Source of the DNA: Bacteroidales bacterium
GTDB taxonomy: Bacteria; Bacteroidota; Bacteroidia; Bacteroidales; UBA932
Reading direction: 5' to 3'
NCBI GenBank assembly: GCA_022508605.1
Contig: JAFLUX010000018.1
Coordinates: forward strand, 1 to 40,618
DNA: 40,618 nt
Both the position numbers and the translations under genes were made by a program. Shown piece by piece: positions 8,499-16,876 of the stretch. The notes beneath the pieces were generated by a model. That model did not search any database. It worked only from the letters and a program-made list of their open reading frames with translations, and was not told where the DNA came from. Every line of letters starts with the position of its first letter. Position 1 is the first letter of the stretch.

Positions 8499-9519
8499 AG
8501 CGTTGTTGTTGACGGCGGCGGCCGCGATGCTGGCCGCAGGCTGCGGCAATCAGCCGCAGGGAGGCCACGTGCGCGGCAGCGGCGAAGGAGTATGCGTAAA
8601 GGTGCGGCGCGTGCAGGCCGCCGAGAATTTCTCATCGGCAGGCTATGTCGGCACCGTCGAGGCCTCGAGGCAGGCCGCCATCAGCGCCCCAGTATCCGGC
8701 ACCCTGTCGTCGGTGCCCGTAAAGGAGGGGGAAAGGGTGTCGGAGGGTCAGTTGCTGGCGCATATCGAAGCGCAGCAGGTCATCAGCATGCACGAGGCGG
8801 CGAAAGCCCGTCTCGATCAGGCACGGGATGCCTGGGACAGAGTGTCCGCCGTCTATGGCAGCGGCAGCATATCGGAAGCCGATTACATAGACATGAAAAC
8901 CAAGCTCGACGAGGCCGTGGCCGCCGAGAGCGCGGCCCGAAAGTCACTTGAAAAATGTTGCCTGAAAGCCCCGTTCGGCGGTGTCGTGCAGAGCATCGCC
9001 CTGTCCAGGGGCGTGGAGGTCTCTCCCGGAGAGCCCGTCATGAGGATAGTCGACCTGAAGAATCCCGAAATCCGCTTCCCCCTGCCGGAAAAGGAATTTC
9101 CAGTGCACGCCGTCGGAGAAAGGGCGGTGGTGGACGTGCCAGCGCTCGGCATCCGCCTGGAGGGGACGCTACGCACCAAGGGCGTAAGCGCGTCGCCGCT
9201 GTCGCACAGTTACGAGTGCACCGTGACCCTCAACGGCACAGACGGGGGCCTGATGCCCGGCATGGTATGCAAAGTGCAGCTCGAAATGCCCGGACGCAGA
9301 GTCGTCACCGTGCCGTCCTCAGCCGTGATGACCGACATGGACGGCCGCTATGTGTGGACGGCGGAGGATGGTGTGGCCGCCAAGAAGTACATAGTGCCCG
9401 GAGGTTATGCCGGAGGCGAGATAGCGGTGGAATCCGGACTTTCCGACGGCGACCTGGTGATAGTCGAGGGAAGCCGCAAGGTTTCCGCCGGAATGCGTGT
9501 CAAGGCGTCTGAGCAATGA
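8491..9519 (+). CDS. RND efflux periplasmic adaptor (membrane fusion lipoprotein)
   Basis: A 342-residue HlyD/MFP-family adaptor that bridges an RND pump and an outer-membrane channel. The signal peptide ends in a lipobox (MLAAGCGNQ), so it is lipid-anchored. The barrel-sandwich (lipoyl-like) half-motif AAISAPVSGTLSSVPVKEGE is followed by an alpha-helical hairpin of about 70 residues rich in Ala/Glu/Lys. The second half-motif is CCLKAPFGGVVQSIALSRG, and beta-barrel and membrane-proximal domains follow. It overlaps both neighbours (8 bp upstream, ATGA downstream), so it is translationally coupled to the pump. The exported substrate cannot be told from sequence. Confidence 0.92.
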   Translation: MNRALLLTAAAAMLAAGCGNQPQGGHVRGSGEGVCVKVRRVQAAENFSSAGYVGTVEASRQAAISAPVSGTLSSVPVKEGERVSEGQLLAHIEAQQVISMHEAAKARLDQARDAWDRVSAVYGSGSISEADYIDMKTKLDEAVAAESAARKSLEKCCLKAPFGGVVQSIALSRGVEVSPGEPVMRIVDLKNPEIRFPLPEKEFPVHAVGERAVVDVPALGIRLEGTLRTKGVSASPLSHSYECTVTLNGTDGGLMPGMVCKVQLEMPGRRVVTVPSSAVMTDMDGRYVWTAEDGVAAKKYIVPGGYAGGEIAVESGLSDGDLVIVEGSRKVSAGMRVKASEQ

Positions 9520-12500
9520 ACCTAAAGAATCTCAGGCATAGCGGAGGCATAGGCGGGTGGGTCCGCTGGTCGATACGCGAAAAGGGTATCGTCGCCTTTC
9601 TCGTGCTTGCGCTTATGGGCGTCGGGCTTTTCGGCCTGGAGAAGATGAGCAAGGACGAGTTCCCTACCTTCCAGATAAAACAGGGGCTCGTGGCCGGGAT
9701 ATATCCGGGGGCCACTGCGGCCGAGGTGGAGCAGCAGCTGGCCGTGCCCATTGAAGAATATCTGTTCGGATTCAACGAAATAAACAGGGAGACGCTCAGG
9801 TCGGTCAGCCGCGACGGGATATGCTATCTGTATGCGGACCTGCGCGCCGACATACCCCAGTCCCGGAAAGACGAGGTATGGTCCAAAATCAAGCTCGGAC
9901 TTCAGGCGAAGAAACAGACGCTACCTCCAGGGGTGCTCGCGATTGCCGTTCTGGACGACTTCGGGACCACCAGTTCCCTGCTCATTTCCTTAGAATCATC
10001 CGACAAGAGCTATTTCGAGCTTCAGGACTATGCGGACGAGTTGTGCACGCGGCTGAGAAAACTTCCAAAGCTGGCCAAGGCCGCGGTACTCGGCGCCCAG
10101 CAGGAGGAAATAGCCGTCATACTCGACAGGGAAAAAATCTCCGCCTACGGAATAGACCCCGGAAAACTCATGCTCGACTACCGGGCCTCGTCCCTGCCGG
10201 TGCCTGCGGGAAGCTTCGTGCACGGGCACACAAGAGAGCCGGTGCACGTGCACAACACCGTGGAGGACGAGCGCGAGGTGGCGGGGCGCATAGTCTATGC
10301 GGACCCGGACGGGAACGTCGTAAGGCTCAAGGACGTGGCGGAGGTGGAAAGGCGCTGCAAGGCCCCGGAGGAGTTCGTTTCCTGCAACGGACACGCATGC
10401 CTTGTAGTGAACGTCGAAATGCGCCCAGACAACGACATAGTGTCTTTCGGGCGCGATGTGGATGCGGTGCTGCATGAATACGGCATGGAACTGCCGGACA
10501 GCGTGCACATAGGCAAGGTGAGCGACCAGCCGTCGGTGGTGCGCAAGAGCGTGTGGTCGTTCCTGCGCGACCTCGTGATTTCCATGCTGGTGGTCATCTT
10601 CGTGATGCTGATGCTTTTCCCCATGCGCTCGGCCCTTATAGCGAGTTCCGGGGTGCCGGTATGCACGGCCATAACCATAGCGGCCATGTACATGACCGGG
10701 ATTCCCCTCAACACCGTCACCCTGGCGGCACTGATAGTGGTACTCGGGATGATAGTGGACGACTCCATAATAACCATGGACGGGTACATGGAGTTCAGCT
10801 CCAGGGGGCTGAAAGGCGTGGATGCGGCAGCCTCCAGCGCAAGGGAGCTGTTCATGCCCACATTCATAGCCACGCTGGCGATTTGCCTCATGTTCTTCCC
10901 CATCAAGGGCATCATCACCGGCTACCTCGGAGACTTCGTCAGCCTCTTTCCCTGGGTCATACTCATAGCCCTCATGACTTCCCTGTTCTATGCCGTCACC
11001 GTCGTACCGTCCCTCGAGGTCAGGTTCATAAATACCGATGGCCAGGAAAGCGAAAGGAACATAATAAGAAGGGTGCAGGACCGTTTCTTCGACCTGCTCC
11101 AGCGCTTCTACGAACGCTGCCTGAATTTCTGCTTCCGCCACCCTGCGGGCACCCTTGCCGGAGGAGCGGCCGCGATATTGCTCGGAGTCCTGATGTTCAG
11201 CCGTCTCAACATCCAGATGATGCCTATGGCTGCAAGGGATTTCTTCGTCATAGAAATGTACCTGCAGGCGGGCAACGGAATAAGCCGCACCAAGGAGCAC
11301 GCCGACTCCCTGCAGCGCATGCTGCTCGCAGACAGGAGGATAAAATCCGTCACCGCATTCGTGGGCACCGGGGCCCCGAGATTTGCGGCCACATACGCCC
11401 CCATACTCCCGTCGGCACAGACAGCGCAGATTATCGTAAGCACGACGTCCTCCCGCAGCACCGAGGAGATACTGCGCGAATACGGGCCGCGCTGCGAACA
11501 CATGTTCGCGGATGCGCTCATACGCTTCAAGCAGATGGACTATCAGGCCGTAGACGCCCCCGTGTCCGTCAGGCTGAGCGGAGAGCGGCGCGAGGACCTG
11601 ATTGACGCGGCAGGCAGAATCAGCGCCTTCCTGAAGGGCATGGACGGCCAGACCCAGTGGGTTCACAGCGACGCCGACGATTTCGAGCCTATCGTGAACA
11701 TAAGCCTCGATGAAGACGAGTCTTCGCGTCTCGGAGTTTCCAAGGCCATGCTTTCGCTGTCGCTGGCAGGCACCTTCGACGGCACCACCATAGCGACACT
11801 GTGGGAAAACGGGAGGCAGATTCCCGTAAACCTGTACAGCGAGGGCACAGGGCCGGACATGGACTACTCCGCAATAGGAAACAGGCTCGTGCATACATCC
11901 ATGCCGGGAGTGAGCGTCCCGCTGCGTCAGGTCGCGGACATAGGGCCGGACTGGCAGCTCGCCAGGCTGTGCCGCGAAAACGGCAGGCAGACCGTCACCG
12001 TAAGCTGCGACCTCAGGCCGGGAGTAAGCCAGCCTGCCATACTCAGGGGGCTGAAAAAATTCATACGGGAGGAGATAGAGCCGAGTCTTCCGGAAAACGC
12101 CGAAATACAATACGGAGGGCTGTCCGCCTCCAACCGGCAGGTCGTCCCCGAGATAGGCTGGTCATTCGCCGCCGCCTGTTTCATCCTGTTCATCTTCCTC
12201 CTCATACACTTCCGCAAGGCGAACATAGCCGTGCTTACCATGGTGCTCAGCCTGCTGTGCCTGTTCGGGGCCTCATTCGGGCTGTGGATATTCGGGCTGG
12301 ATTTCAGCATAACGGCCGTTCTCGGGCTAATATCTCTCGTCGGTATAATAGTGAGGAACGGAATACTCATGTTCGAATATGCCGAGAATGCACGTTTCAA
12401 CGAAGGCAAGGATGTGAAGACCGCATCGCTGCTCGCCGGACAGAGGCGCATGCGCCCCATTTTCCTCACTTCCTGCACCACGGCCCTGGGAGTGCTGCCC

Positions 12501-12638
12501 ATGATTCTGAGCGGAGACCTGCTCTGGATGCCCATGGGAGTGACGATATGCTTCGGCACCATGCTCAGCATCTTCCTTATTACCCTGATAATGCCGATTT
12601 CTTACTGGCAGTTGTTCCGAAACGCCGACAACAAATGA
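9516..12638 (+). CDS. RND-family inner-membrane efflux pump
   Basis: A 1040-residue pump with the usual size and duplicated twelve-helix plan of AcrB-type proton-driven exporters. Helix 1 is IVAFLVLALMGVGLFGL. Porter-domain sequence includes GIYPGATAAEVEQQLAVPIE. The helix-4 proton-relay aspartates are present in GMIVDDSIITMDG. The second membrane half has SLVGIIVRNGILMFEYAE, where the lysine used in AcrB helix 10 is replaced by arginine. FPTFQIKQ near the N-terminus resembles pumps of the AcrB/MdtB branch rather than the heavy-metal CusA type. It is joined by ATGA overlaps to the adaptor before it and the channel after it. Confidence 0.94.
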   Translation: MNLKNLRHSGGIGGWVRWSIREKGIVAFLVLALMGVGLFGLEKMSKDEFPTFQIKQGLVAGIYPGATAAEVEQQLAVPIEEYLFGFNEINRETLRSVSRDGICYLYADLRADIPQSRKDEVWSKIKLGLQAKKQTLPPGVLAIAVLDDFGTTSSLLISLESSDKSYFELQDYADELCTRLRKLPKLAKAAVLGAQQEEIAVILDREKISAYGIDPGKLMLDYRASSLPVPAGSFVHGHTREPVHVHNTVEDEREVAGRIVYADPDGNVVRLKDVAEVERRCKAPEEFVSCNGHACLVVNVEMRPDNDIVSFGRDVDAVLHEYGMELPDSVHIGKVSDQPSVVRKSVWSFLRDLVISMLVVIFVMLMLFPMRSALIASSGVPVCTAITIAAMYMTGIPLNTVTLAALIVVLGMIVDDSIITMDGYMEFSSRGLKGVDAAASSARELFMPTFIATLAICLMFFPIKGIITGYLGDFVSLFPWVILIALMTSLFYAVTVVPSLEVRFINTDGQESERNIIRRVQDRFFDLLQRFYERCLNFCFRHPAGTLAGGAAAILLGVLMFSRLNIQMMPMAARDFFVIEMYLQAGNGISRTKEHADSLQRMLLADRRIKSVTAFVGTGAPRFAATYAPILPSAQTAQIIVSTTSSRSTEEILREYGPRCEHMFADALIRFKQMDYQAVDAPVSVRLSGERREDLIDAAGRISAFLKGMDGQTQWVHSDADDFEPIVNISLDEDESSRLGVSKAMLSLSLAGTFDGTTIATLWENGRQIPVNLYSEGTGPDMDYSAIGNRLVHTSMPGVSVPLRQVADIGPDWQLARLCRENGRQTVTVSCDLRPGVSQPAILRGLKKFIREEIEPSLPENAEIQYGGLSASNRQVVPEIGWSFAAACFILFIFLLIHFRKANIAVLTMVLSLLCLFGASFGLWIFGLDFSITAVLGLISLVGIIVRNGILMFEYAENARFNEGKDVKTASLLAGQRRMRPIFLTSCTTALGVLPMILSGDLLWMPMGVTICFGTMLSIFLITLIMPISYWQLFRNADNK

Positions 12639-14005
12639 AAAAAATCTGCTGCCACATATTCTGCATTCTCGCCGCCGCCCTCCAGCTGCATGCCCAGGAG
12701 CTGGGGCTGAAAGACTGCCTCGAAATGGCCGAACGCAACTGCGTCGCCGTAAAGAATGCAGGGCTGGATGTGCTCTCTGCCGAGTTCCGGCTGAAGGAGG
12801 CGCGGTGGGAGCGTTACCCGTCCGCCAGCATCAACGCGCTGTCCTACAAGGCTATGGACCCGCTGCTGAAGATTACCCTGCACGATGTGCTCGGCAACAG
12901 CGACAGGGCCAACGAACTGAATGAGGAGCTGAGCGCCCGGGCGAGGGAGAACGGCATCAAACCGTACTACAGCTCTTTTGCAGACGGCTGGAGCCTCGGA
13001 CTGTCCGCCGTCCAGCCCGTATATGCGGGAGGCAGGATACGCGCCGGCAACAAATTGGCGGCCCTGAATGTCGACGCGAAAAAGATACAGGCCTCCATCG
13101 TACTGCGCGACTGCCGCGACTCAGTGGAGCGCAAATACTGGAGGATAGTGGAGATGCAGGAGAAAGAGAAGACGGCGGACGGGGCGCTCAGGCTGCTGGA
13201 CACCTTGTGCAAGGACTTGGGAAGCGCAACGGATGCAGGCCTTGCCACGCAGCATGAGCTTATGCAGCTGAAACTGAAACGCAATGAGATGGCGGCTGCG
13301 CGGCGCAGGCTCGCAAACGGCATAAGGCTGCTGAAGATGGATTTACTGACCGACATAGGCTGCCCCTTTGAGTTCCTTAAGCTCGACGGCATACGCCTGT
13401 GCGACACGCTCCCCTGCCTACCGGCCCCCGCAGAGGTCATTGTGGACGAATCATCTCTGCCAGGGTTCGACGAATCCCGGCTGCTGGCGCTCCGCACGGA
13501 AGCGGGAAGGCTGGAAAAGAAGATGGGCGTAGGCGAACTGCTCCCCCAGTTTTCCATAGGAGGCGCATACGGTTACGGCTCCATGAGCGCGGCCGGAAAC
13601 GGCAAATTCAACGGACTCGTGTTCGCCAGCCTGCAAGTGCCCGTCACCGGGCTGGGCAAGGCGGCGCAGAGGTCGAAGCGTCTCCAGACGGAAATCATGA
13701 AGAGTCTGAACGAGCAGGAAACGTACGATGCAAAACTGCTGCTGCAAATGCGCATGCTCGCCATGGAGATAGAAAACGCATGGGATGACATGTCCACGGC
13801 CGCAGAAGCCGTGAGGATAGCCGAGGACTGGATGAGCGCCATGCGCAGGAACTACGCGGCAGGCCGATGCACAGGCGCGCAGCTGATGCAGGCGGAGACG
13901 GAGCTGATGCAGGCCTCGGATGCGCTGAACTCGGCCCGGACATCGTACAGAAATGCATTGAACAGCTATACCAAACACTTAAATACTACTACTAAACAAC
14001 CCTAA
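12635..14005 (+). CDS. TolC-family outer-membrane efflux channel
   Basis: 456 residues starting at ATG 12635, which overlaps the pump stop as ATGA and gives a clean signal peptide (MKKICCHIFCILAAALQLHAQ). The same frame stays open far upstream inside the pump gene, but that part is only a shadow. Two TolC/OEP-type halves are visible: N-terminal LGLKDCLEMAERNCVAVKNA, long Ala/Leu/Glu helical stretches, and AVQPVYAGGRIRAGNKLAAL. The second half has FASLQVPVTGLGKAAQRSKR and AQLMQAETELMQASDALNSA. It completes a tripartite envelope exporter with the two preceding genes. Confidence 0.93.
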   Translation: MKKICCHIFCILAAALQLHAQELGLKDCLEMAERNCVAVKNAGLDVLSAEFRLKEARWERYPSASINALSYKAMDPLLKITLHDVLGNSDRANELNEELSARARENGIKPYYSSFADGWSLGLSAVQPVYAGGRIRAGNKLAALNVDAKKIQASIVLRDCRDSVERKYWRIVEMQEKEKTADGALRLLDTLCKDLGSATDAGLATQHELMQLKLKRNEMAAARRRLANGIRLLKMDLLTDIGCPFEFLKLDGIRLCDTLPCLPAPAEVIVDESSLPGFDESRLLALRTEAGRLEKKMGVGELLPQFSIGGAYGYGSMSAAGNGKFNGLVFASLQVPVTGLGKAAQRSKRLQTEIMKSLNEQETYDAKLLLQMRMLAMEIENAWDDMSTAAEAVRIAEDWMSAMRRNYAAGRCTGAQLMQAETELMQASDALNSARTSYRNALNSYTKHLNTTTKQP

Positions 14006-14017
14006 AAACTCATTACC

Positions 14018-14611
14018 ATGTCATCGTACACATTTTCTCCGGTAGCGCTGCCGTACGGGCAGGATGCACTGGCACCCGTAATCAGTGCCGAAACCGTGGC
14101 ATTCCACTATGGGAAGCATCTGCAGGCCTATGTCAACAACCTCAATGCGGCCCTCCCGGGCAGCGGCTTCGAGGGCAAGACGCTCGAAGAGATAGTATGC
14201 CAGTCCGAGGGCGGCATATTCAACAATGCAGGGCAGATTCTCAACCACACCCTGTACTTCACCCAGTTCAAGCCTGCCGGAGCTCCGGGAGCACCCACAG
14301 GGGCCCTTGCGGAAGCCATCGTCAGGGATTTCGGCAGCTTTGAAGACTTCAAGGCCGAATTTCAGAAAAAGGGAGCCTCGCTTTTCGGTTCAGGCTGGGT
14401 ATGGCTCGCTTCCGACCCGGACGGCAAGCTCGTCATTACCCAGGAGGCGAACGCAGGCAATCCCCTGCAAAGGGGGCTCAAGCCGCTGCTTACGTTCGAC
14501 GTGTGGGAGCACGCCTACTATTTGGACTACCAGAACCGCCGGCCCGACCATCTCGCCGCACTCTGGCAGATAGTCGACTGGGACGTTATATCGAGCCGTT
14601 ACGGCAAATAG
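14018..14611 (+). CDS. sodB: Superoxide dismutase, Fe/Mn family
   Basis: A 197-residue cytoplasmic enzyme that converts superoxide to peroxide and oxygen. All four metal ligands are visible: His in AFHYGKHLQAYV, His in ILNHTLYFTQF, and Asp plus His in TFDVWEHAYYLDY. The glutamine in NNAGQILNH occupies the place typical of iron (or cambialistic) enzymes rather than the Gly of strict Mn enzymes, so iron or dual metal use is inferred. It starts 12 bp after the efflux channel gene and may be co-transcribed with it or use a promoter within that gene; none was recognised. A strong terminator follows. Confidence 0.96.
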   Translation: MSSYTFSPVALPYGQDALAPVISAETVAFHYGKHLQAYVNNLNAALPGSGFEGKTLEEIVCQSEGGIFNNAGQILNHTLYFTQFKPAGAPGAPTGALAEAIVRDFGSFEDFKAEFQKKGASLFGSGWVWLASDPDGKLVITQEANAGNPLQRGLKPLLTFDVWEHAYYLDYQNRRPDHLAALWQIVDWDVISSRYGK

Positions 14612-14616
14612 ACAAG

Positions 14617-14644
14617 GAGGGGGCTTGCAGCCCCCTCAATTTTT
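14617..14644 (+). terminator. Rho-independent terminator after sodB
   Basis: A 9-bp GC-rich stem (14617-14625 with 14629-14637) and a three-base loop are followed by AATTTTT. The T tract lies only on the plus-strand side, so it serves sodB. The 3' arm overlaps the stop codon of the convergent MscS-like gene, so the two transcripts end tail to tail. Confidence 0.8.
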
Positions 14645-15565
14645 CAGATGCACATCCATCTGGGGGAAGGGGAAGGAGAAGCCGGCCTTGGGCAGTTCCT
14701 TGTATATCGCGTCATTGACGGAGAAATACACGTCCCAGTAGTCGGCGTTCTTCACCCATACCCTGAGGACGAACTCCACTGCGCTGTCGCCAAGGGACGA
14801 CACTGCGGCAAAAGGATCGGCGGCGCCGTGGAAAGTCGAATCGAGCACGCGCTCGTCGGCACGGACGAGTTCGAGAAGAAGGGCTTCGCAGGCTTCGGCA
14901 TCCACTCCGTATTCCATCCCTATCTTCCATTCCACCCTCCTTATCGGATTGCGTGAGTAGTTGTTGATGTTGCCTCCTGCAAGGGTGCCGTGGGGTATGG
15001 TCACGCAGCGGTTGTCGGGCAAGGTTATCTGAGTATTGAATATGGACATGCCCGTAACCGTGCCGGCATAGCCCTGGGCCTCTATGAAGTCCCCTACCTT
15101 GAAAGGCTTGAATGTCAGCAGGAGCAGTCCCCCGGAGAAGTTCTGGAGCGTGCCGCTGAGGGCCATACCTATGGCCATGCCTCCACCGGCGAGCAGGGCC
15201 GCGATAGACGTGGTGTTGATGCCCAGAGTGCTTATGGTGAGCACGATGAGTATTATCGTCAGCACTACGCTCGTAAAGCTGGAGACGAACGAGACCACCG
15301 TCTTGTCCGCCCTGCTGTTGTGGAAGGCCTTGGTCATGGACTTCTTTACGAGGCTGATGATCCATGCGCCCACTATGTAGATGACTATTGCGAAAGCCAC
15401 CTTCAGGCCGAAACGTATCAAATCGGTTCCGAGCTGCTGGAGTGCTTCCGTAGGGTTGGAAGCCAGCGCCTCCGCAAATCCGCTCGCGGCTATGCGGGCG
15501 GAATCCACTTTGCTCAGTATCTCATCCTCAGAGGGGACGAAGAGGTTTGCTTGCAGGATAAACAT
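14636..15565 (-). CDS. Small-conductance mechanosensitive channel (MscS family)
   Basis: A 309-residue inner-membrane channel that releases solutes on hypo-osmotic shock. Three transmembrane helices are seen: about 51-74 (VAFAIVIYIVGAWIISLV), about 88-116 (VVLTIILIVLTISTLGI) and the glycine/alanine-rich pore helix ALLAGGGMAIGMALSGTLQN. The soluble vestibule follows, with FKVGDFIEAQGYAGTVTGM and the family motif LPDNRCVTIPHGTLAGGNIN. Length is close to E. coli MscS (286). It is transcribed alone. A TATCTTTG box ends four bases before the ATG, so the message may be leaderless; no later in-frame ATG would preserve helix 1. Confidence 0.93.
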   Translation of the reverse strand: MFILQANLFVPSEDEILSKVDSARIAASGFAEALASNPTEALQQLGTDLIRFGLKVAFAIVIYIVGAWIISLVKKSMTKAFHNSRADKTVVSFVSSFTSVVLTIILIVLTISTLGINTTSIAALLAGGGMAIGMALSGTLQNFSGGLLLLTFKPFKVGDFIEAQGYAGTVTGMSIFNTQITLPDNRCVTIPHGTLAGGNINNYSRNPIRRVEWKIGMEYGVDAEACEALLLELVRADERVLDSTFHGAADPFAAVSSLGDSAVEFVLRVWVKNADYWDVYFSVNDAIYKELPKAGFSFPFPQMDVHLKN

Positions 15566-15569
15566 GGGG

Positions 15570-15577
15570 CAAAGATA
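15570..15577 (-). promoter_or_regulatory. Putative -7 box for the MscS-like gene
   Basis: The minus strand reads TATCTTTG then C, a perfect TAnnTTTG. It is four bases from the ATG at 15565, so transcription would start at or next to the start codon. It lies just downstream of the terminator of operon A, as expected for an independent promoter. Confidence 0.45.
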
Positions 15578-15579
15578 CT

Positions 15580-15611
15580 AAAAATCCGTGAACGGCAGCC
15601 GCCGTCCACGG
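15580..15611 (-). terminator. Terminator of phosphoesterase operon A
   Basis: Read on the minus strand, 15611-15601 pairs with 15596-15586 in an 11-bp stem with a GGCT loop, followed by ATTTTTA. The only non-Watson-Crick pair is G-U on the minus RNA and A-C on the plus RNA, so the hairpin is best formed by the leftward transcript. It lies 33 bp past the stop of the MBL-fold gene. Confidence 0.75.
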
Positions 15612-15643
15612 AAAATAGATTCGTTCGGTATGTCCGGAAAGGG

Positions 15644-16873
15644 CTAAAGCTCGACCACCTCTCCTGCGTGGAGTATACGGTAGTCGCCGGACTTCGCATC
15701 CAGGACGAAGACCTGATAGCTGTTTCCGCCGTCATACACTCTCACGACGACATGTCCGTACCACGGCTCGAAGCACTGCCACAGTTCCTCTCCCAGACGC
15801 TCCCGGCTGCCCTCAGTCGTAATATAGAGCTTGCGGGGAGTGTTGTAGGTCATGGGATCCACTATTCGCTTGAGAGTCTCGGAATAGGGGTGTGTGCGGT
15901 TGGAGCACATCTCCACTATCACCTCGGGGCTGAGTTTCTTGAGGAAATAACCGTTCGAGGACTCTTTCCAACCGTGATGGTCAGGGTTGATGAGCGTGAC
16001 ATGTCCGCCGATGAGGTCGGCTATGGGGGTCTCGAAGTCGCGGTTCTGAGCCTTGAACGACTCATGGGGGCCGCTGCAGATATCCCCTCCGTTATAGTAG
16101 GTGAACTTGCCGTACCTGAACAGGACTACGCCGCTGAACATATTCTCGTCGAAGATATTCGGGTCCTCCGTATACATGGGGCGGGTCTTGAGTCCCTTGC
16201 CGGTGTGTATGTGGCCGTTGCAGGCTATGTTGTAGACCTCGAAATTCTTCCGGTAGCTGCGCTTGTCGTAAAGCGGCCTGAACTGCGTCCGGCTGCCGAT
16301 GACGAATTTCTCCAGGGCAGTGCCGCAGCTGTCGTGCTGGTACTTGCAGAAGGGGAAATAGGCTTCGCGGATGAACTTCTCGGTACGGTCCCTGAAATAC
16401 TGTTCTGAGGGGAATGCATATACTCCGCATTCCCTGTCGATTATCTTGTTGAAGTGTATATACTCCCCTACCTCGGTGACTCCCGCCAGGCGGTATCCGT
16501 GAGGACCCGGCTTGGAAATTCCCCAGGTCCCCACATGATCGCCATGGTAATGGGTAAGATAGAAATAATCGACGGTGTCGCGGTGAGGCAGGCCCTCGGA
16601 AAAATCATGGATATACTTTGCAATCCACTCCCCCGGGGTCTTGCTGTCATTCGGCTGGTCCACGTGCCATCCGGTACCCACATCCCCGGCATCCGCCAGT
16701 ATGGAAGTCCCGTCAGGAAGAATCAGGAACGATGCATCCCCGCGCCCCGTGGCGATGAAATGGATGTCGAACATCCCTTTCTGCCATCCGGGCAGATAGT
16801 CCTGGGCCGAAAGTCCGGCGCTGACAAGCAGGGCCGCCGCCAATATCGCCTTTTTCATTTTTCTCTGAAACAT
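15644..16873 (-). CDS. Secreted MBL-fold hydrolase, last gene of operon A
   Basis: 409 residues with a Sec signal peptide (MKKAILAAALLVSAGLSAQ, from the in-frame ATG at 16858; the ATG at 16873 sits 3 bp after the preceding stop and adds five residues). The metallo-beta-lactamase fold is shown by FIATGRGDASFLILPDG, SILADAGD and the zinc motif LTHYHGDHVGTWG (HxHxDH at residues 108-113). YYNGGDI and LINPDHHGWKESS carry later ligands. The arrangement resembles the ComEC/Rec2-related MBL group. That fold also includes phosphorylcholine esterases and nucleases, so the substrate is open. It is paralogous to the product of 27850-29070, and each ends a SusC/SusD-phosphoesterase operon. Confidence 0.85.
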   Translation of the reverse strand: MFQRKMKKAILAAALLVSAGLSAQDYLPGWQKGMFDIHFIATGRGDASFLILPDGTSILADAGDVGTGWHVDQPNDSKTPGEWIAKYIHDFSEGLPHRDTVDYFYLTHYHGDHVGTWGISKPGPHGYRLAGVTEVGEYIHFNKIIDRECGVYAFPSEQYFRDRTEKFIREAYFPFCKYQHDSCGTALEKFVIGSRTQFRPLYDKRSYRKNFEVYNIACNGHIHTGKGLKTRPMYTEDPNIFDENMFSGVVLFRYGKFTYYNGGDICSGPHESFKAQNRDFETPIADLIGGHVTLINPDHHGWKESSNGYFLKKLSPEVIVEMCSNRTHPYSETLKRIVDPMTYNTPRKLYITTEGSRERLGEELWQCFEPWYGHVVVRVYDGGNSYQVFVLDAKSGDYRILHAGEVVEL

Positions 16874-16876
16874 GTA

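Noticed and set aside
9996..12110. 704-codon minus-strand frame opposite the RND pump gene
   Set aside because: The plus-strand frame is an unmistakable RND pump in a tight operon; the opposite frame shows no domain and no sensible start context.
11801..12634. N-terminal extension of the TolC-type gene inside the pump gene
   Set aside because: The frame is open upstream, but a signal peptide and an ATGA overlap fix the start at 12635.
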